Made by a program: the position numbers and the translations under genes
Shown here: piece after piece, positions 51,220 through 59,830 of the stretch
Layout of the letters: every line of letters starts with the position of its first letter
How positions within the stretch are numbered: position 1 is the stretch's first letter
Notes under the pieces: model-generated
What the model was told of the DNA's origin: nothing
Seen by the model: only the letters and a program-made list of their open reading frames with translations
Databases searched by the model: none
Assembly: GCF_019024325.1 (NCBI RefSeq)
Contig: NZ_JAFNJS010000005.1
Span: forward strand, 465,286 to 529,285
DNA: 64,000 nt
Origin: Falsiroseomonas tokyonensis
Lineage (GTDB): Bacteria; Pseudomonadota; Alphaproteobacteria; Acetobacterales; Acetobacteraceae
Direction: 5' to 3'

Positions 51220-52500
51220 TCAGGCGCGGCGGAAGGGGCGCAGGACGCGGGTGGCTTCGGCTTGCGTGTCGGCCATCGCCTGCTGCGCCGACTTCCCGCC
51301 GGACAGCATGGCCTGCAGGTTGTCGTTCAGCGCCTTGTAGATGCGCTGGTTCTCGAAGGTGGAAAGCTCGCCGGTCGCGACCGGGATCTGGTCCTTGGCC
51401 ACCAAGGCTGCCGGGAATTCCTGCGTGTAGCGGCGCAGGCTCTCGGTCTCCCAGGCCTCCGGGCGGGTCGCCAGGTAGCCGGTCTTCATGCACCAGTCGG
51501 CCGCGACCTCCGGCTGCGCCACGTAGCGCGCGAAGCGCAGCGCGGCGGCGCGTTCGGCGGGCGAGGCGTTCTTGAAGATATAGAGGTTGCCGCCGCCCAC
51601 CACCGTATGCGGGCTTTCCTTACCCGGAAGGCCGGCCACGCCGAAGTTGAAGCGGGCGTTGGTGCGCATATTGGTCAGGTTGCCGGTGGTGGACCAGATC
51701 ATCGCGGCCGTCTGGTTCAGGAAGTCCGGCGCCAGCACGCCCCAATCGGTCACGCCCTGCGGCGTGATGCGGCTGTCGAAGGCCAGGCCCCGCCAGAAAT
51801 TCGCGGCCTCCACCGCGCGCGGATCGGTGAAGTAGGTCTCGGTGCCTGCGTCGTTCATCAGCTTGTGGCCGGCCTGGTTGGCCATGGCGCCAAAGGTCCA
51901 CTGCCCGTTGCCGGAGCTGTTGGACATCTTCACGCCCCACTTGCCGTCAGCCGTCAGCTTGCGGCCGGCCTCGATCAGCTGCGCCCAGGTCCTCGGCGGC
52001 GCCTCCGGGTCCAGGCCGGCGGCGCGGAACAGGTCCTTGTTGTAGTAGTAGACGGCGGTGGAGCGCTGGAAGGGCACGGACCAGGTCTTACCCTCGGCCT
52101 TGCTGTTCGCCATGAAGGCGGGGAAGAAGCCGCTGGCCCAGGCATTCAGATCTCCGGCGCCCTCGATCTCCTCGAAGGGCGCCAGGATGTCCATGTCGCG
52201 CAGGCTGTGCAGCTCGGCTGCCAGCAGGCAGGAGAAGTGCGGCCCGGCGCCGCCGCGGATGGCGGTCACGGCCTTGGTCAGCGTCTCGCCATAGGCGCCG
52301 GCATAGACCGGGTTCACCTTGATGCCGGTCTCGCGTTGGAAGGCCTCGCAATAGCCGTCGATGATACGCGGGATCGGGCCGCCGACGGCGATCGGGTAGT
52401 AGAAGGTCAGCTCCCGCACCGTCTGCGCCCGCACCAGGGCCGGCGTGGCGAGCAGGCTGGCGCCGGCGATCAGCGCGGCGCGTCGTGTGATCTGGGTCAT
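51220..52500 (-). CDS. ugpB: UgpB-like periplasmic binding protein, copy 1
   Basis: A 426-residue binding protein with a twin-arginine-like signal (TQITRRAALIAGASLLATP). Segments track E. coli UgpB as I recall it: NPVYAGAYGETLTKAVTAIR, VPFQRSTAVYYYNKDLFRAA, then GLDPEAPPRTWAQL and STTGNLTNMRTNARFNFGV. UgpB binds sn-glycerol-3-phosphate and glycerophosphodiesters. The ATG at 52500 has AAGGA 8 bp upstream; the ATG at 52509 is too close to it. It lies 16 bp after a second, similar binding protein. Maltose-type sugar binding is the alternative. Confidence 0.85.
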   Translation of the reverse strand: MTQITRRAALIAGASLLATPALVRAQTVRELTFYYPIAVGGPIPRIIDGYCEAFQRETGIKVNPVYAGAYGETLTKAVTAIRGGAGPHFSCLLAAELHSLRDMDILAPFEEIEGAGDLNAWASGFFPAFMANSKAEGKTWSVPFQRSTAVYYYNKDLFRAAGLDPEAPPRTWAQLIEAGRKLTADGKWGVKMSNSSGNGQWTFGAMANQAGHKLMNDAGTETYFTDPRAVEAANFWRGLAFDSRITPQGVTDWGVLAPDFLNQTAAMIWSTTGNLTNMRTNARFNFGVAGLPGKESPHTVVGGGNLYIFKNASPAERAAALRFARYVAQPEVAADWCMKTGYLATRPEAWETESLRRYTQEFPAALVAKDQIPVATGELSTFENQRIYKALNDNLQAMLSGGKSAQQAMADTQAEATRVLRPFRRA

Positions 52501-52516
52501 GGAAGACATCCTTCTC

Positions 52517-53800
52517 TCAGCGGTAGCTGCGCAGAATGCGTTCGGCTTCCGCCTGGGCATCGGCCATGGCGGGGGCGGCCTGCTTGCGGCTGGTGAGTGC
52601 GGCCTGGAGGTTGTCGTTCAGCGCCTTGGTGACGCGCTGATTCTCCTGCGTCGAAAGCTCGGCCACGGCGAATTCGAGCTGGTCCCGCGCCACGGCGGCG
52701 GCGGGGAAGCCGGCGACATGGGCGCGCATCGCCGGCGTCTCGAAGGCCGCGGGCGTCACGGCGACATAGCCGGTATCGATGCCCCATTGCGCCGCGCGTT
52801 CCGGCGTCGTCAGGAACTTCGCGAAGCGCACCGCGCCCTCCCGCTGCGCCGCATTGGCGGATTTGAACAGGTACAGGTTGCCACCACCGGTCGGGCTGCC
52901 GCGGCGGCGGCCGGCGGGCAGCATGCCGACGCCGAAGGGGAAGGGGGCGTTGTTGCGGACATTTGTCAGGTTGCCCGTGGTGGTCCACATCATCGCCACC
53001 TTGCGCTCGAAGAAGTCGCGCGGCGTGGTGCCCCATTCGACGATTCCCGTGGGATGCACCCGGTGCTTCATCGACAGGTCCATCCAGTATTGCAGCGCCT
53101 CCGCCACCTTCGGGTCATTGAAGAAGGTGCGGTTGCCCTCGGCATTCATCAGCCGCGCGTCGTTCTGCGTCGTCAGCCCCTGGAACAGCCAATAGGGGAA
53201 GCCGGAGGAGGGGATCTGCATGCCCCATTGGCCGGTCGCATCCCCCTGGCGCTTGGTCAGCTTGCTGGCGAACTCGACCTGCTGCGCCCAGTCGGCGGGC
53301 GGCGTCTCGGGGTTCAGCCCGGCCTCGCGGAAGGCCTCCTTGTTCCAGTACATGACGACGGTGGAACGCTGGAAGGGAATGCCCCAGGTCTTGCCGCCGG
53401 TGCGGCTGTTCTCGAGAAAGCTCGGGTAGAAGCTGTCGAGCCAGGCGCGCTCGGCACCCGGCAGCCCATCCCAGGCCACCACCGCGTCCTCGCCGATCAG
53501 GGTGAAGATATCGACAGCCAGCAGGCAGGCCAGGTGCGGCGCATCGCCGCCGCGCATCGCCGTCAGCGTCTTTGTCAGCGTGTCCTGGTAGCTGCCGGCA
53601 TAGATCGGCCGCACGCGGAAGCCCGGATTGGCGCGCGCGAAATCCTCGCAATAGCCGTCGATGATGCGGGTGATCGGACCGCCGACGGCGATCGGATAGT
53701 TGAAGACGATCTCGACCGGCGCCTGGGCGCGAAGCGCGGGGGCGGCGAGCAGCGGGGCGGCGGCCAGGCCACCCAGGGCCAGGCGGCGGGTGAGGATCAT
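52517..53800 (-). CDS. UgpB-like periplasmic binding protein, copy 2
   Basis: A 427-residue paralog of the next gene. Both begin their mature part with YPIAVGGPI followed by RIIDGYCE, and share PFQRST, AGLxPExPP and TTGNLTN blocks. They differ at many positions across the ligand-cleft region, so the ligands may differ. The signal peptide is MILTRRLALGGLAAAPLLAA. Having two binding proteins with one permease pair and one ATPase suggests that one transporter serves two related ligands, such as glycerol-3-phosphate and a glycerophosphodiester. Confidence 0.85.
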   Translation of the reverse strand: MILTRRLALGGLAAAPLLAAPALRAQAPVEIVFNYPIAVGGPITRIIDGYCEDFARANPGFRVRPIYAGSYQDTLTKTLTAMRGGDAPHLACLLAVDIFTLIGEDAVVAWDGLPGAERAWLDSFYPSFLENSRTGGKTWGIPFQRSTVVMYWNKEAFREAGLNPETPPADWAQQVEFASKLTKRQGDATGQWGMQIPSSGFPYWLFQGLTTQNDARLMNAEGNRTFFNDPKVAEALQYWMDLSMKHRVHPTGIVEWGTTPRDFFERKVAMMWTTTGNLTNVRNNAPFPFGVGMLPAGRRRGSPTGGGNLYLFKSANAAQREGAVRFAKFLTTPERAAQWGIDTGYVAVTPAAFETPAMRAHVAGFPAAAVARDQLEFAVAELSTQENQRVTKALNDNLQAALTSRKQAAPAMADAQAEAERILRSYR

Positions 53801-53817
53801 GCGGAAGTCTCCTGTGG

Positions 53818-54909
53818 TCAGGCGAAGGCGGTTTCGCGCACCGGCTCCGGCAGGCGCCGGCCGGATTGCGCGTCGAACAGATGCAGCGCCGGCGGCAGGC
53901 GCAGGCGCAGATGCGTGCCGGCGGGCAAGGCGTGATGGCCAGGGATGCGCGCCTGCATCACCTCCTCGCCCTTGCCGACCGCGCAGGCCAGCACCGTCTC
54001 CGCACCCAGAAATTCGGCGGCCAGCACGCGCACCGGCAGGCCGGCGCCATCGGTCGGCGCCACCTCCTCCGGCCGCAGCCCCAGCGTGGCGCCCGCGGCG
54101 CTGGCGGGCGCCACGGCGAAGCCCGGCGCGCCCGCCACCTCCGCGCCCTGCGCACCAGGCACAAGGCGCAGCAGGGACATGGGCGGCGTGCCGATGAAGC
54201 TGGCGGCGAAGGTGGTGGCCGGGCGGGCGTAGAGCTCGGCGGGCGTCGCATCCTGCTCCACCTGGCCGTCGCGCATCAGCACCACCTGGTCGGCCATGCT
54301 CATCGCCTCGGCCTGGTCGTGGGTGACATAGACCATGGTGATGCCGAGGCGCTGCTGCAGCGCGCGGATCTCGCGCCGCATCTCCGCGCGCAGCTTGGCG
54401 TCCAGGTTGGAAAGCGGTTCGTCCATCAGGCAGATCGGCGCTTCCGCCACCACGGCGCGGGCCAGCGCCACGCGCTGCTGCTGCCCGCCCGAGAGCTGCG
54501 CGGGTCGTCGGTCCAGCAGTTGCGACAGGCCCATCATCTGCGCGGTGCGCTTCAGCCGCGCCTCACGCTCGCCCCGCGCCACGCCGCGCGCGCGCAGGCC
54601 GAAGACGATGTTCTCCGCCACCGAAAGATGGGGGAACAGCGCATAGGATTGGAAGACCATGGCGATGCCGCGCGCGGCTGGCGCCAGCCCCGTCGCATCC
54701 CGCCCATTGATGAAAACCTGGCCCGCCGTCGGCGCCTCCAGCCCCGCCAGCACGCGCAGCAGCGTGGACTTGCCGCAGCCGGAGGGGCCGAGCAGCACCA
54801 GGAAGGTGCCGGGCGCGGCGGACAGCGTCACGTCGCGCAGCGCCTGGGCGGCCCCGAAGGATTTGGCCACGCCATGGAGACGGAGCTGGCCTTGGGTGGG
54901 GTCTGGCAT
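53818..54909 (-). CDS. ugpC: ABC ATPase, UgpC/MalK type
   Basis: A 363-residue ATPase. Walker A is GPSGCGKST (41-49), the Q-loop is in MVFQSYALFPHLSVAEN, LSGGQQQR is at 139-146, Walker B is CLMDEPLSNLDA, and the H-loop is in YVTHDQAEAMS. The TOBE domain closes the protein. It is the first gene of the operon, which is unusual because UgpC is normally last. A PHO-box array ends 22 bp before its ATG. No good Shine-Dalgarno is present, so the transcript may be leaderless or have a very short leader. Confidence 0.92.
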   Translation of the reverse strand: MPDPTQGQLRLHGVAKSFGAAQALRDVTLSAAPGTFLVLLGPSGCGKSTLLRVLAGLEAPTAGQVFINGRDATGLAPAARGIAMVFQSYALFPHLSVAENIVFGLRARGVARGEREARLKRTAQMMGLSQLLDRRPAQLSGGQQQRVALARAVVAEAPICLMDEPLSNLDAKLRAEMRREIRALQQRLGITMVYVTHDQAEAMSMADQVVLMRDGQVEQDATPAELYARPATTFAASFIGTPPMSLLRLVPGAQGAEVAGAPGFAVAPASAAGATLGLRPEEVAPTDGAGLPVRVLAAEFLGAETVLACAVGKGEEVMQARIPGHHALPAGTHLRLRLPPALHLFDAQSGRRLPEPVRETAFA

Positions 54910-54931
54910 GCCGGGCGTTTAGCCTCTTGTT

Positions 54932-54971
54932 ATGACAGTGCGATGACAGGTCGAGGTTAGCGCCATGACAG
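54932..54971 (-). promoter_or_regulatory. Tandem PHO boxes upstream of the Ugp-type operon
   Basis: On the minus strand, heptamers lie at an exact 11-bp period: CTGTCAT (54971-54965), CTAACCT (54960-54954), CTGTCAT (54949-54943) and CTGTCAT (54938-54932). Three match the PhoB heptamer perfectly and one matches at 4 of 7. The last two with the spacer CGCA form a complete PHO box. The array points toward ugpC. A possible -10 (CTAAAC) lies about 10 bp beyond, as expected for PhoB-activated promoters. Confidence 0.75.
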
Positions 54972-54987
54972 CGCCGAAGGCGATCCC

Positions 54988-55866
54988 CTATCGCATCTCG
55001 CGGCGCGGGATGGCCGCGACTTCATCCAGCAGCCAGTCGCGCAGCGCCTCTCCGCCACCGCGGGGCGCGCCGGGGGGCAGCAGCAGCCAGTAGTGGTCGC
55101 CGGTGGCGGCGGAGGTCGGCGAAAGCCGCCGCAGCCGTCGCCGCCGCACCTCCTCCTCCACGAAATCGGGGGTGCAGATCACCGCGCCCAGCCCCTCCAG
55201 CGCCGCCTGGATGGCGAGCGAGGTGCTCTCGAACAGCAAGGGTGGCGCGGCAGGCGGCGCCATGCCGGCGGCGGCGCACCAGGCGGCCCAGTCGCGCGGC
55301 CGCACGCGGCTGCCGAGCCAGGTCAGCCGGTCCAGCCCCTGCCGTGCCGCGGCCGGCGCGGCAAAGGGCGCCACATGCACCGCCTGCAGCCGCACCGCGC
55401 CGCGCATCGGCGGCGTGCCGGCGGGCGCGGTGCGGATCGCGGCATCCAGCCCCTCCCGCGCGAAATCCACGGCGGGGCTGGTGGAGGTCACCACCTCCAC
55501 CTCCAGCCCCGGATGCCGGGCGCGGAAGCGGGGCAGGCGGGGGATCAGCCAGCGCATGGCCCAGGTGGTATAGGCGCGGATGCGCAGCGGCGCCGCGGCC
55601 GCGCCGCGCAGTTCCAGCGTCGCCGCGGCGATGCCGGCAAAAGCCTGCTGCAGGGCGGCGGCATAGCGCAGCCCCTCCTCCGTCAGCCGCAGTGCATTGG
55701 CGCCGCGATGCACCAGCGTGACGCCGAGCGCCGCCTCCAGCTCCCGGATCCGGCGGCTGATGGCGGGCTGGGTGAGGTTCAGCCGGGCGCCGGCGGCGGT
55801 CAGGCTGCCGGTCTCCGCCACCAGGGCGAAGGTGCGCAGCGCGGGAAGGGGCGGCAGGCTGTCCAT
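54988..55866 (-). CDS. LysR-family transcriptional regulator (GcvA-like)
   Basis: A 292-residue LysR-type regulator. The N-terminal helix-turn-helix (residues 5-60) reads ALRTFALVAETGSLTAAGA, then LNLTQPAISRRIRELEAALG. The C-terminal effector-binding domain begins near residue 90. AALxLTxxGxxYxxxL-type linker residues are visible as ALRLTEEGLRYAAAL. It is divergent from the Bug binding-protein gene and probably controls that operon. Its 3' end lies 16 bp from the PHO boxes of the Ugp operon, but that operon is downstream on the same strand and separately promoted. Confidence 0.9.
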   Translation of the reverse strand: MDSLPPLPALRTFALVAETGSLTAAGARLNLTQPAISRRIRELEAALGVTLVHRGANALRLTEEGLRYAAALQQAFAGIAAATLELRGAAAAPLRIRAYTTWAMRWLIPRLPRFRARHPGLEVEVVTSTSPAVDFAREGLDAAIRTAPAGTPPMRGAVRLQAVHVAPFAAPAAARQGLDRLTWLGSRVRPRDWAAWCAAAGMAPPAAPPLLFESTSLAIQAALEGLGAVICTPDFVEEEVRRRRLRRLSPTSAATGDHYWLLLPPGAPRGGGEALRDWLLDEVAAIPRREMR

Positions 55867-55875
55867 GCCCTAGCA

Positions 55876-55893
55876 TAACCCAGGCTTGGGGTA
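55876..55893. promoter_or_regulatory. LysR-type operator candidate upstream of the lysR start
   Basis: TAACCC-AGGCTT-GGGGTA (55876-55893) is an interrupted dyad that ends in T and A, as in LysR boxes. It lies 10 bp from the lysR start codon in the lysR-Bug divergent region, where autoregulatory sites are usually found. Confidence 0.35.
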
Positions 55894-55989
55894 GGGCAAG
55901 AAATCCAGGCTGGCATCCGGCTGCGCATCGCGCGAGACAGGGCGATGCGCCGGCCCATCCGAAGGCCTGCCAGCAAAGGAGGACACCCC

Positions 55990-56976
55990 ATGATCACCCG
56001 GCGACACGCCCTGATGGGCCTGGCGACCCTGGCCGCCCCCGCGATCCTGAACCGCGGCGCTGCGGCCCAGAGCTTCCCGAACCGCCCGATCCGCATGGTC
56101 ATCCCCTTCACCGCCGGCGGCAGCAACGACGTGGTGGGGCGGATGATCGGCGACGCCATGGCGCAGCGTCTCGGCCAGCCCGTGGTGGTGGAGAATCGCG
56201 GCGGCGCCGGCGGCGTGATCGGCAATGATGCTGTGGCGAAGGCGGAGCCGGATGGCCACACCATCCTGCTCGCCGGATCCGGCAGCTTCGTGATCTCCTC
56301 GCTGGTGCAGACGCGCCTGCCCTATGACCCGGTGCGGGATTTCGCCGCGATCTGCTGGTTGGGCGCCTCGCCCAATGTCATCACCATCCATCCCAGCCTG
56401 CGCGCCACGAACCTGCGCGAGTTGCAGACGCTGGCGAAGGCGCGGCGGGAGCCGCTGCGCTACGGCACGCCGGGCGTCGGCACCAATGGCCATGCGCTGG
56501 GCGCGATGATCGGCGTGGTGCTGGGGATCGAGATGGAGCCGATCCACTATCGTGGCACCGGCCCCGCGCTGAACGACCTGCTCGCCGGCCGCGTCGACCT
56601 GCTCACCAATGCCTCCGCGCCGCTGCAGCCGCATATCGAGGCGGAGAAGATCCGCGCCATCGCCATTGCCGGCCAGTCGCGCAGCGTGGCGCTGCCCAAC
56701 CTCTCCACCAGCGTGGAGCAGGGCTTCCCGGAGCTCCACAGCTCCACCTGGTACGGCTTCCTGGCGCCGGCCGGCACGCCGGCGGACCGCATTGCGGTGC
56801 TGCACGCCGCCTCCGTCGCCGCCATCAACCAGCCCGATGTCAAGCAGCGCCTGATCGCCGCCGGCGTCGATGAGATCGCGCCGAGCCCTGAGCCCGCGCA
56901 TTTCACCCGCCTTCTCGCCTCGGACCGTGAGCGCTGGTCGCGCGTGGTCGAGCGCGCGAACCTCCGCGTCCAGTAA
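55990..56976 (+). CDS. Bug-family (TctC-like) periplasmic binding protein
   Basis: A 328-residue periplasmic binding protein with a twin-arginine-like signal (MITRRHALMGLATLAAPAI, cleavage after AAA). Bug blocks are FPNRPIRMVIPFTAGGSNDV, ENRGGAGGVIGND, EPDGHTILLAGSG and YRGTGPALNDLLAGRVD. The ATG at 55990 has a strong AAAGGAGG, so expression is probably high. It is divergent from LysR and followed by a crotonase and an acyl-CoA synthetase. The ligand is therefore probably a carboxylic acid that these enzymes then activate. No TctA or TctB genes are present. Confidence 0.9.
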   Translation: MITRRHALMGLATLAAPAILNRGAAAQSFPNRPIRMVIPFTAGGSNDVVGRMIGDAMAQRLGQPVVVENRGGAGGVIGNDAVAKAEPDGHTILLAGSGSFVISSLVQTRLPYDPVRDFAAICWLGASPNVITIHPSLRATNLRELQTLAKARREPLRYGTPGVGTNGHALGAMIGVVLGIEMEPIHYRGTGPALNDLLAGRVDLLTNASAPLQPHIEAEKIRAIAIAGQSRSVALPNLSTSVEQGFPELHSSTWYGFLAPAGTPADRIAVLHAASVAAINQPDVKQRLIAAGVDEIAPSPEPAHFTRLLASDRERWSRVVERANLRVQ

Positions 56977-56989
56977 AGGCTTTTGCGAC

Positions 56990-57772
56990 ATGCCCGACGC
57001 CATGCTGCTGACCACCGAGGCCGGCATCGCCACGCTGACGCTGAACCGGCCGAAGGTGCGCAATGCCATCGACGATGCCATGCGCGGCGAGATGATCGCG
57101 GCGCTGGAGGCGGTGGCGGCGGACCCCGCGATCAAGGCGCTGGTGGTCACCGGCGCCGGCAGCGCCTTCTGCGCCGGCGGCGATGTGCGCGGCATGAAAA
57201 ACCGGCTGGAGGCGCCGCCCGAGGAGGTCGCCATCAATGGCTGGCGGCGCCAGGCGCGCACCCATCGCGCGGTGACGCTGCTGCACCACATGCCGAAGCC
57301 GGTGATCGCCGCGGTGAACGGCCCGGCCGCGGGCCTCGGCGCCGATGTGGCGCTGGCCTGCGACTTTCTGCTGTGCGGTGAATCCGCCAGCTTCACCATG
57401 AGCTTCCTCGCCCGCGGGCTGATCCCGGATGGCGGCGGCATGTACTTTCTGCCGCGGCGCGTGGGCTTGGCCCGGGCGAAGGAGCTTGTCTTCACCGCGC
57501 GACGCGTCGATGCGGCGGAGGCGCTGAGCATCGGCCTGGCCGATCGCGTGGTGCCGGATGCGGATCTCGCCACGGCGGCCCAGGACTGGGCGGCGGAGAT
57601 GGGCACGCATTCCATCGCGGCGCTGGCACTCGCCAAGGCGACGCTCGACCGCAGCCTGGAAAGCACCTTCGAGAACGTGCTGGCCATCGGCAGCCAGAGC
57701 CAGGCGATCTGCTACACCACCGCCGAGCACCGCGCCTCCGTCGCCGCCTTCCTCGAGAAGTCGAAGAAGTGA
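56990..57772 (+). CDS. Crotonase-superfamily protein, PaaG-like isomerase/hydratase
   Basis: A 260-residue crotonase-fold enzyme acting on enoyl-CoA esters. The oxyanion-hole blocks GSAFCAGGDVRGM and NGPAAGLGADVALACDF are intact. The two Glu of classical enoyl-CoA hydratase are replaced: Asp119 at the first position and Phe139 at the second. Asp147 in ARGLIPDGGG matches the catalytic Asp of PaaG-type isomerases, with the PaaG-like SFTMSFLARGLIPD run. It begins 13 bp after the Bug gene and its stop overlaps the synthetase start. An isomerase or ring-opening step is more likely than simple hydration. Confidence 0.87.
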   Translation: MPDAMLLTTEAGIATLTLNRPKVRNAIDDAMRGEMIAALEAVAADPAIKALVVTGAGSAFCAGGDVRGMKNRLEAPPEEVAINGWRRQARTHRAVTLLHHMPKPVIAAVNGPAAGLGADVALACDFLLCGESASFTMSFLARGLIPDGGGMYFLPRRVGLARAKELVFTARRVDAAEALSIGLADRVVPDADLATAAQDWAAEMGTHSIAALALAKATLDRSLESTFENVLAIGSQSQAICYTTAEHRASVAAFLEKSKK

Positions 57773-59805
57773 GCGCGCTGCACGCCCTGCTGCGGCCGCG
57801 CAGCGTCGCCGTCGTCGGCGCCTCCGCGGATGCCACCAAGACCGGCGGCCGCCCCGTGGGCTACCTGCTGCGGCATGGGTTTTCGGGCGATGTCTGGCCG
57901 GTGAATCCGCGCGCGACCGAGATCGCCGGCCTGCCCTGCTACAAGGATGTGGCGAGCCTGCCCGGTGCGCCGGATGTGGGCATCGTGCTGGTGGGGCCCG
58001 AACGCGCGGAACAGGCGGTGCGGGACCTGGCGGCCAAGGGCTGCCAGGCCGCCATCGTGCTGGCCGGCGGCTATGGCGAGACGGGCGAGGAGGGTGCGGA
58101 AAAGCAATCCGCCCTGAAGCGCGCCGCCGGGTCCATGCGCCTGCTCGGGCCGAACACCATCGGCGTGGTGAACCTCACTGACCACATCGTGCTCAGCGCC
58201 TCCGGCGCCCTGGAATTCGAGAACCTGCCGCCGGGTGGTCTTTCCGTCGTCTCGCAATCTGGCGGCATCCTCGGCGCGCTGCTGTCGCGCGGCGCGGCGG
58301 CGGGAATCGGCTTCGCCAAGCTGGTCGCCACCGGGAATGAGGGCGATATCGAGGTGGCCGAGGTGCTGGACGCGTTGGTGGACGACCCGGACACCACGGC
58401 CATCGCCCTGTATCTGGAAGGCCTGCGCAACCCCGCGCGCTTCCGCGCCGCCGCGCTGCGGGCCGCCGCGGCCGGCAAGCCGGTCGTCGCCTTCAAGGTC
58501 GGCCGCTCCGAGGCCGGGGCGCTCGCCGCCATCTCCCATACCGGCGCCATGGCCGGGGCGGACCGGATCTACGACGCCTTTTTTGCGGGTCTCGGCGTGA
58601 TCCGGGCGGAGCGGTTTTCCGATTTGCTGGAAGTCCCGGCCGCGCTGGCCCAGGGCCGCCGCGCCGCCGGGTTCCGGGTCGCGGTGCTGACCTCGACCGG
58701 CGGGGCCGGCGCGCTGGTCGCGGATGCCGTGGGTCTCGCCGGTGGCAGCCTGCCGGCGCCGGATGCCAATGTGCGCGAAAAACTCGCCGCGCTGCTCGGC
58801 GAGGCGCCGGTCGGCAATCCGGTCGATGTCACCCTGGCCGGCGTGCGCCCCGACCTGTTCCGCGGCGCCATCCGCACACTGCTGGATAGCGACGGATACG
58901 ATTCCCTGGTCGTCGTCGTCGGCAGCTCCGCACTCGCGCAGCCGGAGCTGGTGGCGGATGCGATGCTGGAAGCGCGCGGTGATTCGAAAAAGCCGGTCAT
59001 CGCCTATGTCAGCCCGCATGCGCCCGCCATCGCCGCCGGGCTGAATGCGCGCGGCGTGCCCGCGAGCACCACGCCGGAGGGCATCGCCGCCATCCTCGCC
59101 GGCCTTTCGCGCCCGGCCTTCCACCCCGCCGAATCCCGCCCCGAGCCGGCACCGATGGGCCTGCGCCACGGCAAGCTGAACGAGGCCGAAAGCAAGGCGC
59201 TATTCGCCCATTACGGCATCGCCGGCACCCGCGAGGTCAGCGCCGCCACCCCCGGCGCCGCGCAGCAGGCGGCGGAACACCTAGGCCCGCGCCTGGTGGT
59301 GAAGCTGCTGGCACGCGACCTGGCCCACAAATCCGACATCGGCGGCGTGGTGCTGAACGTCGCGCCCGACCGCGTGGCGGAGGTCGGCACCGCCCTGCTG
59401 GCCAAACTGCCCGACGCCGAGGGGCTGCTGGTGCAGGAACAGATCTCGGGCGGCATCGAGATGATTTTGGGCATCGTCCGCGACCCGCATCTGGGCAGCG
59501 CCGTGCTGCTGGGCGCCGGCGGCACCGCGGCGGAGGTCTTTGGCGACACTCAGCTGCGCATGCTGCCGCTGTCCCGCGGCGATGCGGAGGACATGGTCCG
59601 CGGGTTGAAGATCGCCCGCGTCCTGGCCGGCTTTCGGGGCGCGCCGCCGGCCGATGTGCCGGCGCTGGTCGAGGCCGTGCTGGCCTTCTCCCGCATGGGC
59701 GAATCCCTGGGTGAGCGGCTGCTGGAGGCCGAGATCAACCCGCTGTTTGTCCTGCCGGAAGGGCAGGGGGTGCGGGCGGCGGATGGGCTGGCGGTGCTGG
59801 GGTAG
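57769..59805 (+). CDS. ADP-forming acyl-CoA synthetase (acetate-CoA ligase family)
   Basis: A 678-residue fusion of a CoA-binding domain (LRPRSVAVVGASADATKTGG), a succinyl-CoA-ligase-like domain with the phosphorylated-His region AAISHTGAMAG, and a C-terminal ATP-grasp domain (HYGIAGTREVSAATPGAAQQ, then KLLARDLAHKSDIGGVVLNV). It makes acyl-CoA from acid, CoA and ATP, releasing ADP. No N-terminal acetyltransferase domain is present. The start is GTG at 57769, overlapping the crotonase stop by 4 bp. With the Bug protein it suggests uptake, activation and isomerisation of an organic acid. Confidence 0.9.
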   Translation: MSALHALLRPRSVAVVGASADATKTGGRPVGYLLRHGFSGDVWPVNPRATEIAGLPCYKDVASLPGAPDVGIVLVGPERAEQAVRDLAAKGCQAAIVLAGGYGETGEEGAEKQSALKRAAGSMRLLGPNTIGVVNLTDHIVLSASGALEFENLPPGGLSVVSQSGGILGALLSRGAAAGIGFAKLVATGNEGDIEVAEVLDALVDDPDTTAIALYLEGLRNPARFRAAALRAAAAGKPVVAFKVGRSEAGALAAISHTGAMAGADRIYDAFFAGLGVIRAERFSDLLEVPAALAQGRRAAGFRVAVLTSTGGAGALVADAVGLAGGSLPAPDANVREKLAALLGEAPVGNPVDVTLAGVRPDLFRGAIRTLLDSDGYDSLVVVVGSSALAQPELVADAMLEARGDSKKPVIAYVSPHAPAIAAGLNARGVPASTTPEGIAAILAGLSRPAFHPAESRPEPAPMGLRHGKLNEAESKALFAHYGIAGTREVSAATPGAAQQAAEHLGPRLVVKLLARDLAHKSDIGGVVLNVAPDRVAEVGTALLAKLPDAEGLLVQEQISGGIEMILGIVRDPHLGSAVLLGAGGTAAEVFGDTQLRMLPLSRGDAEDMVRGLKIARVLAGFRGAPPADVPALVEAVLAFSRMGESLGERLLEAEINPLFVLPEGQGVRAADGLAVLG

Positions 59806-59830
59806 GGGCGGCCTTCTGCTATGAAGGCGC

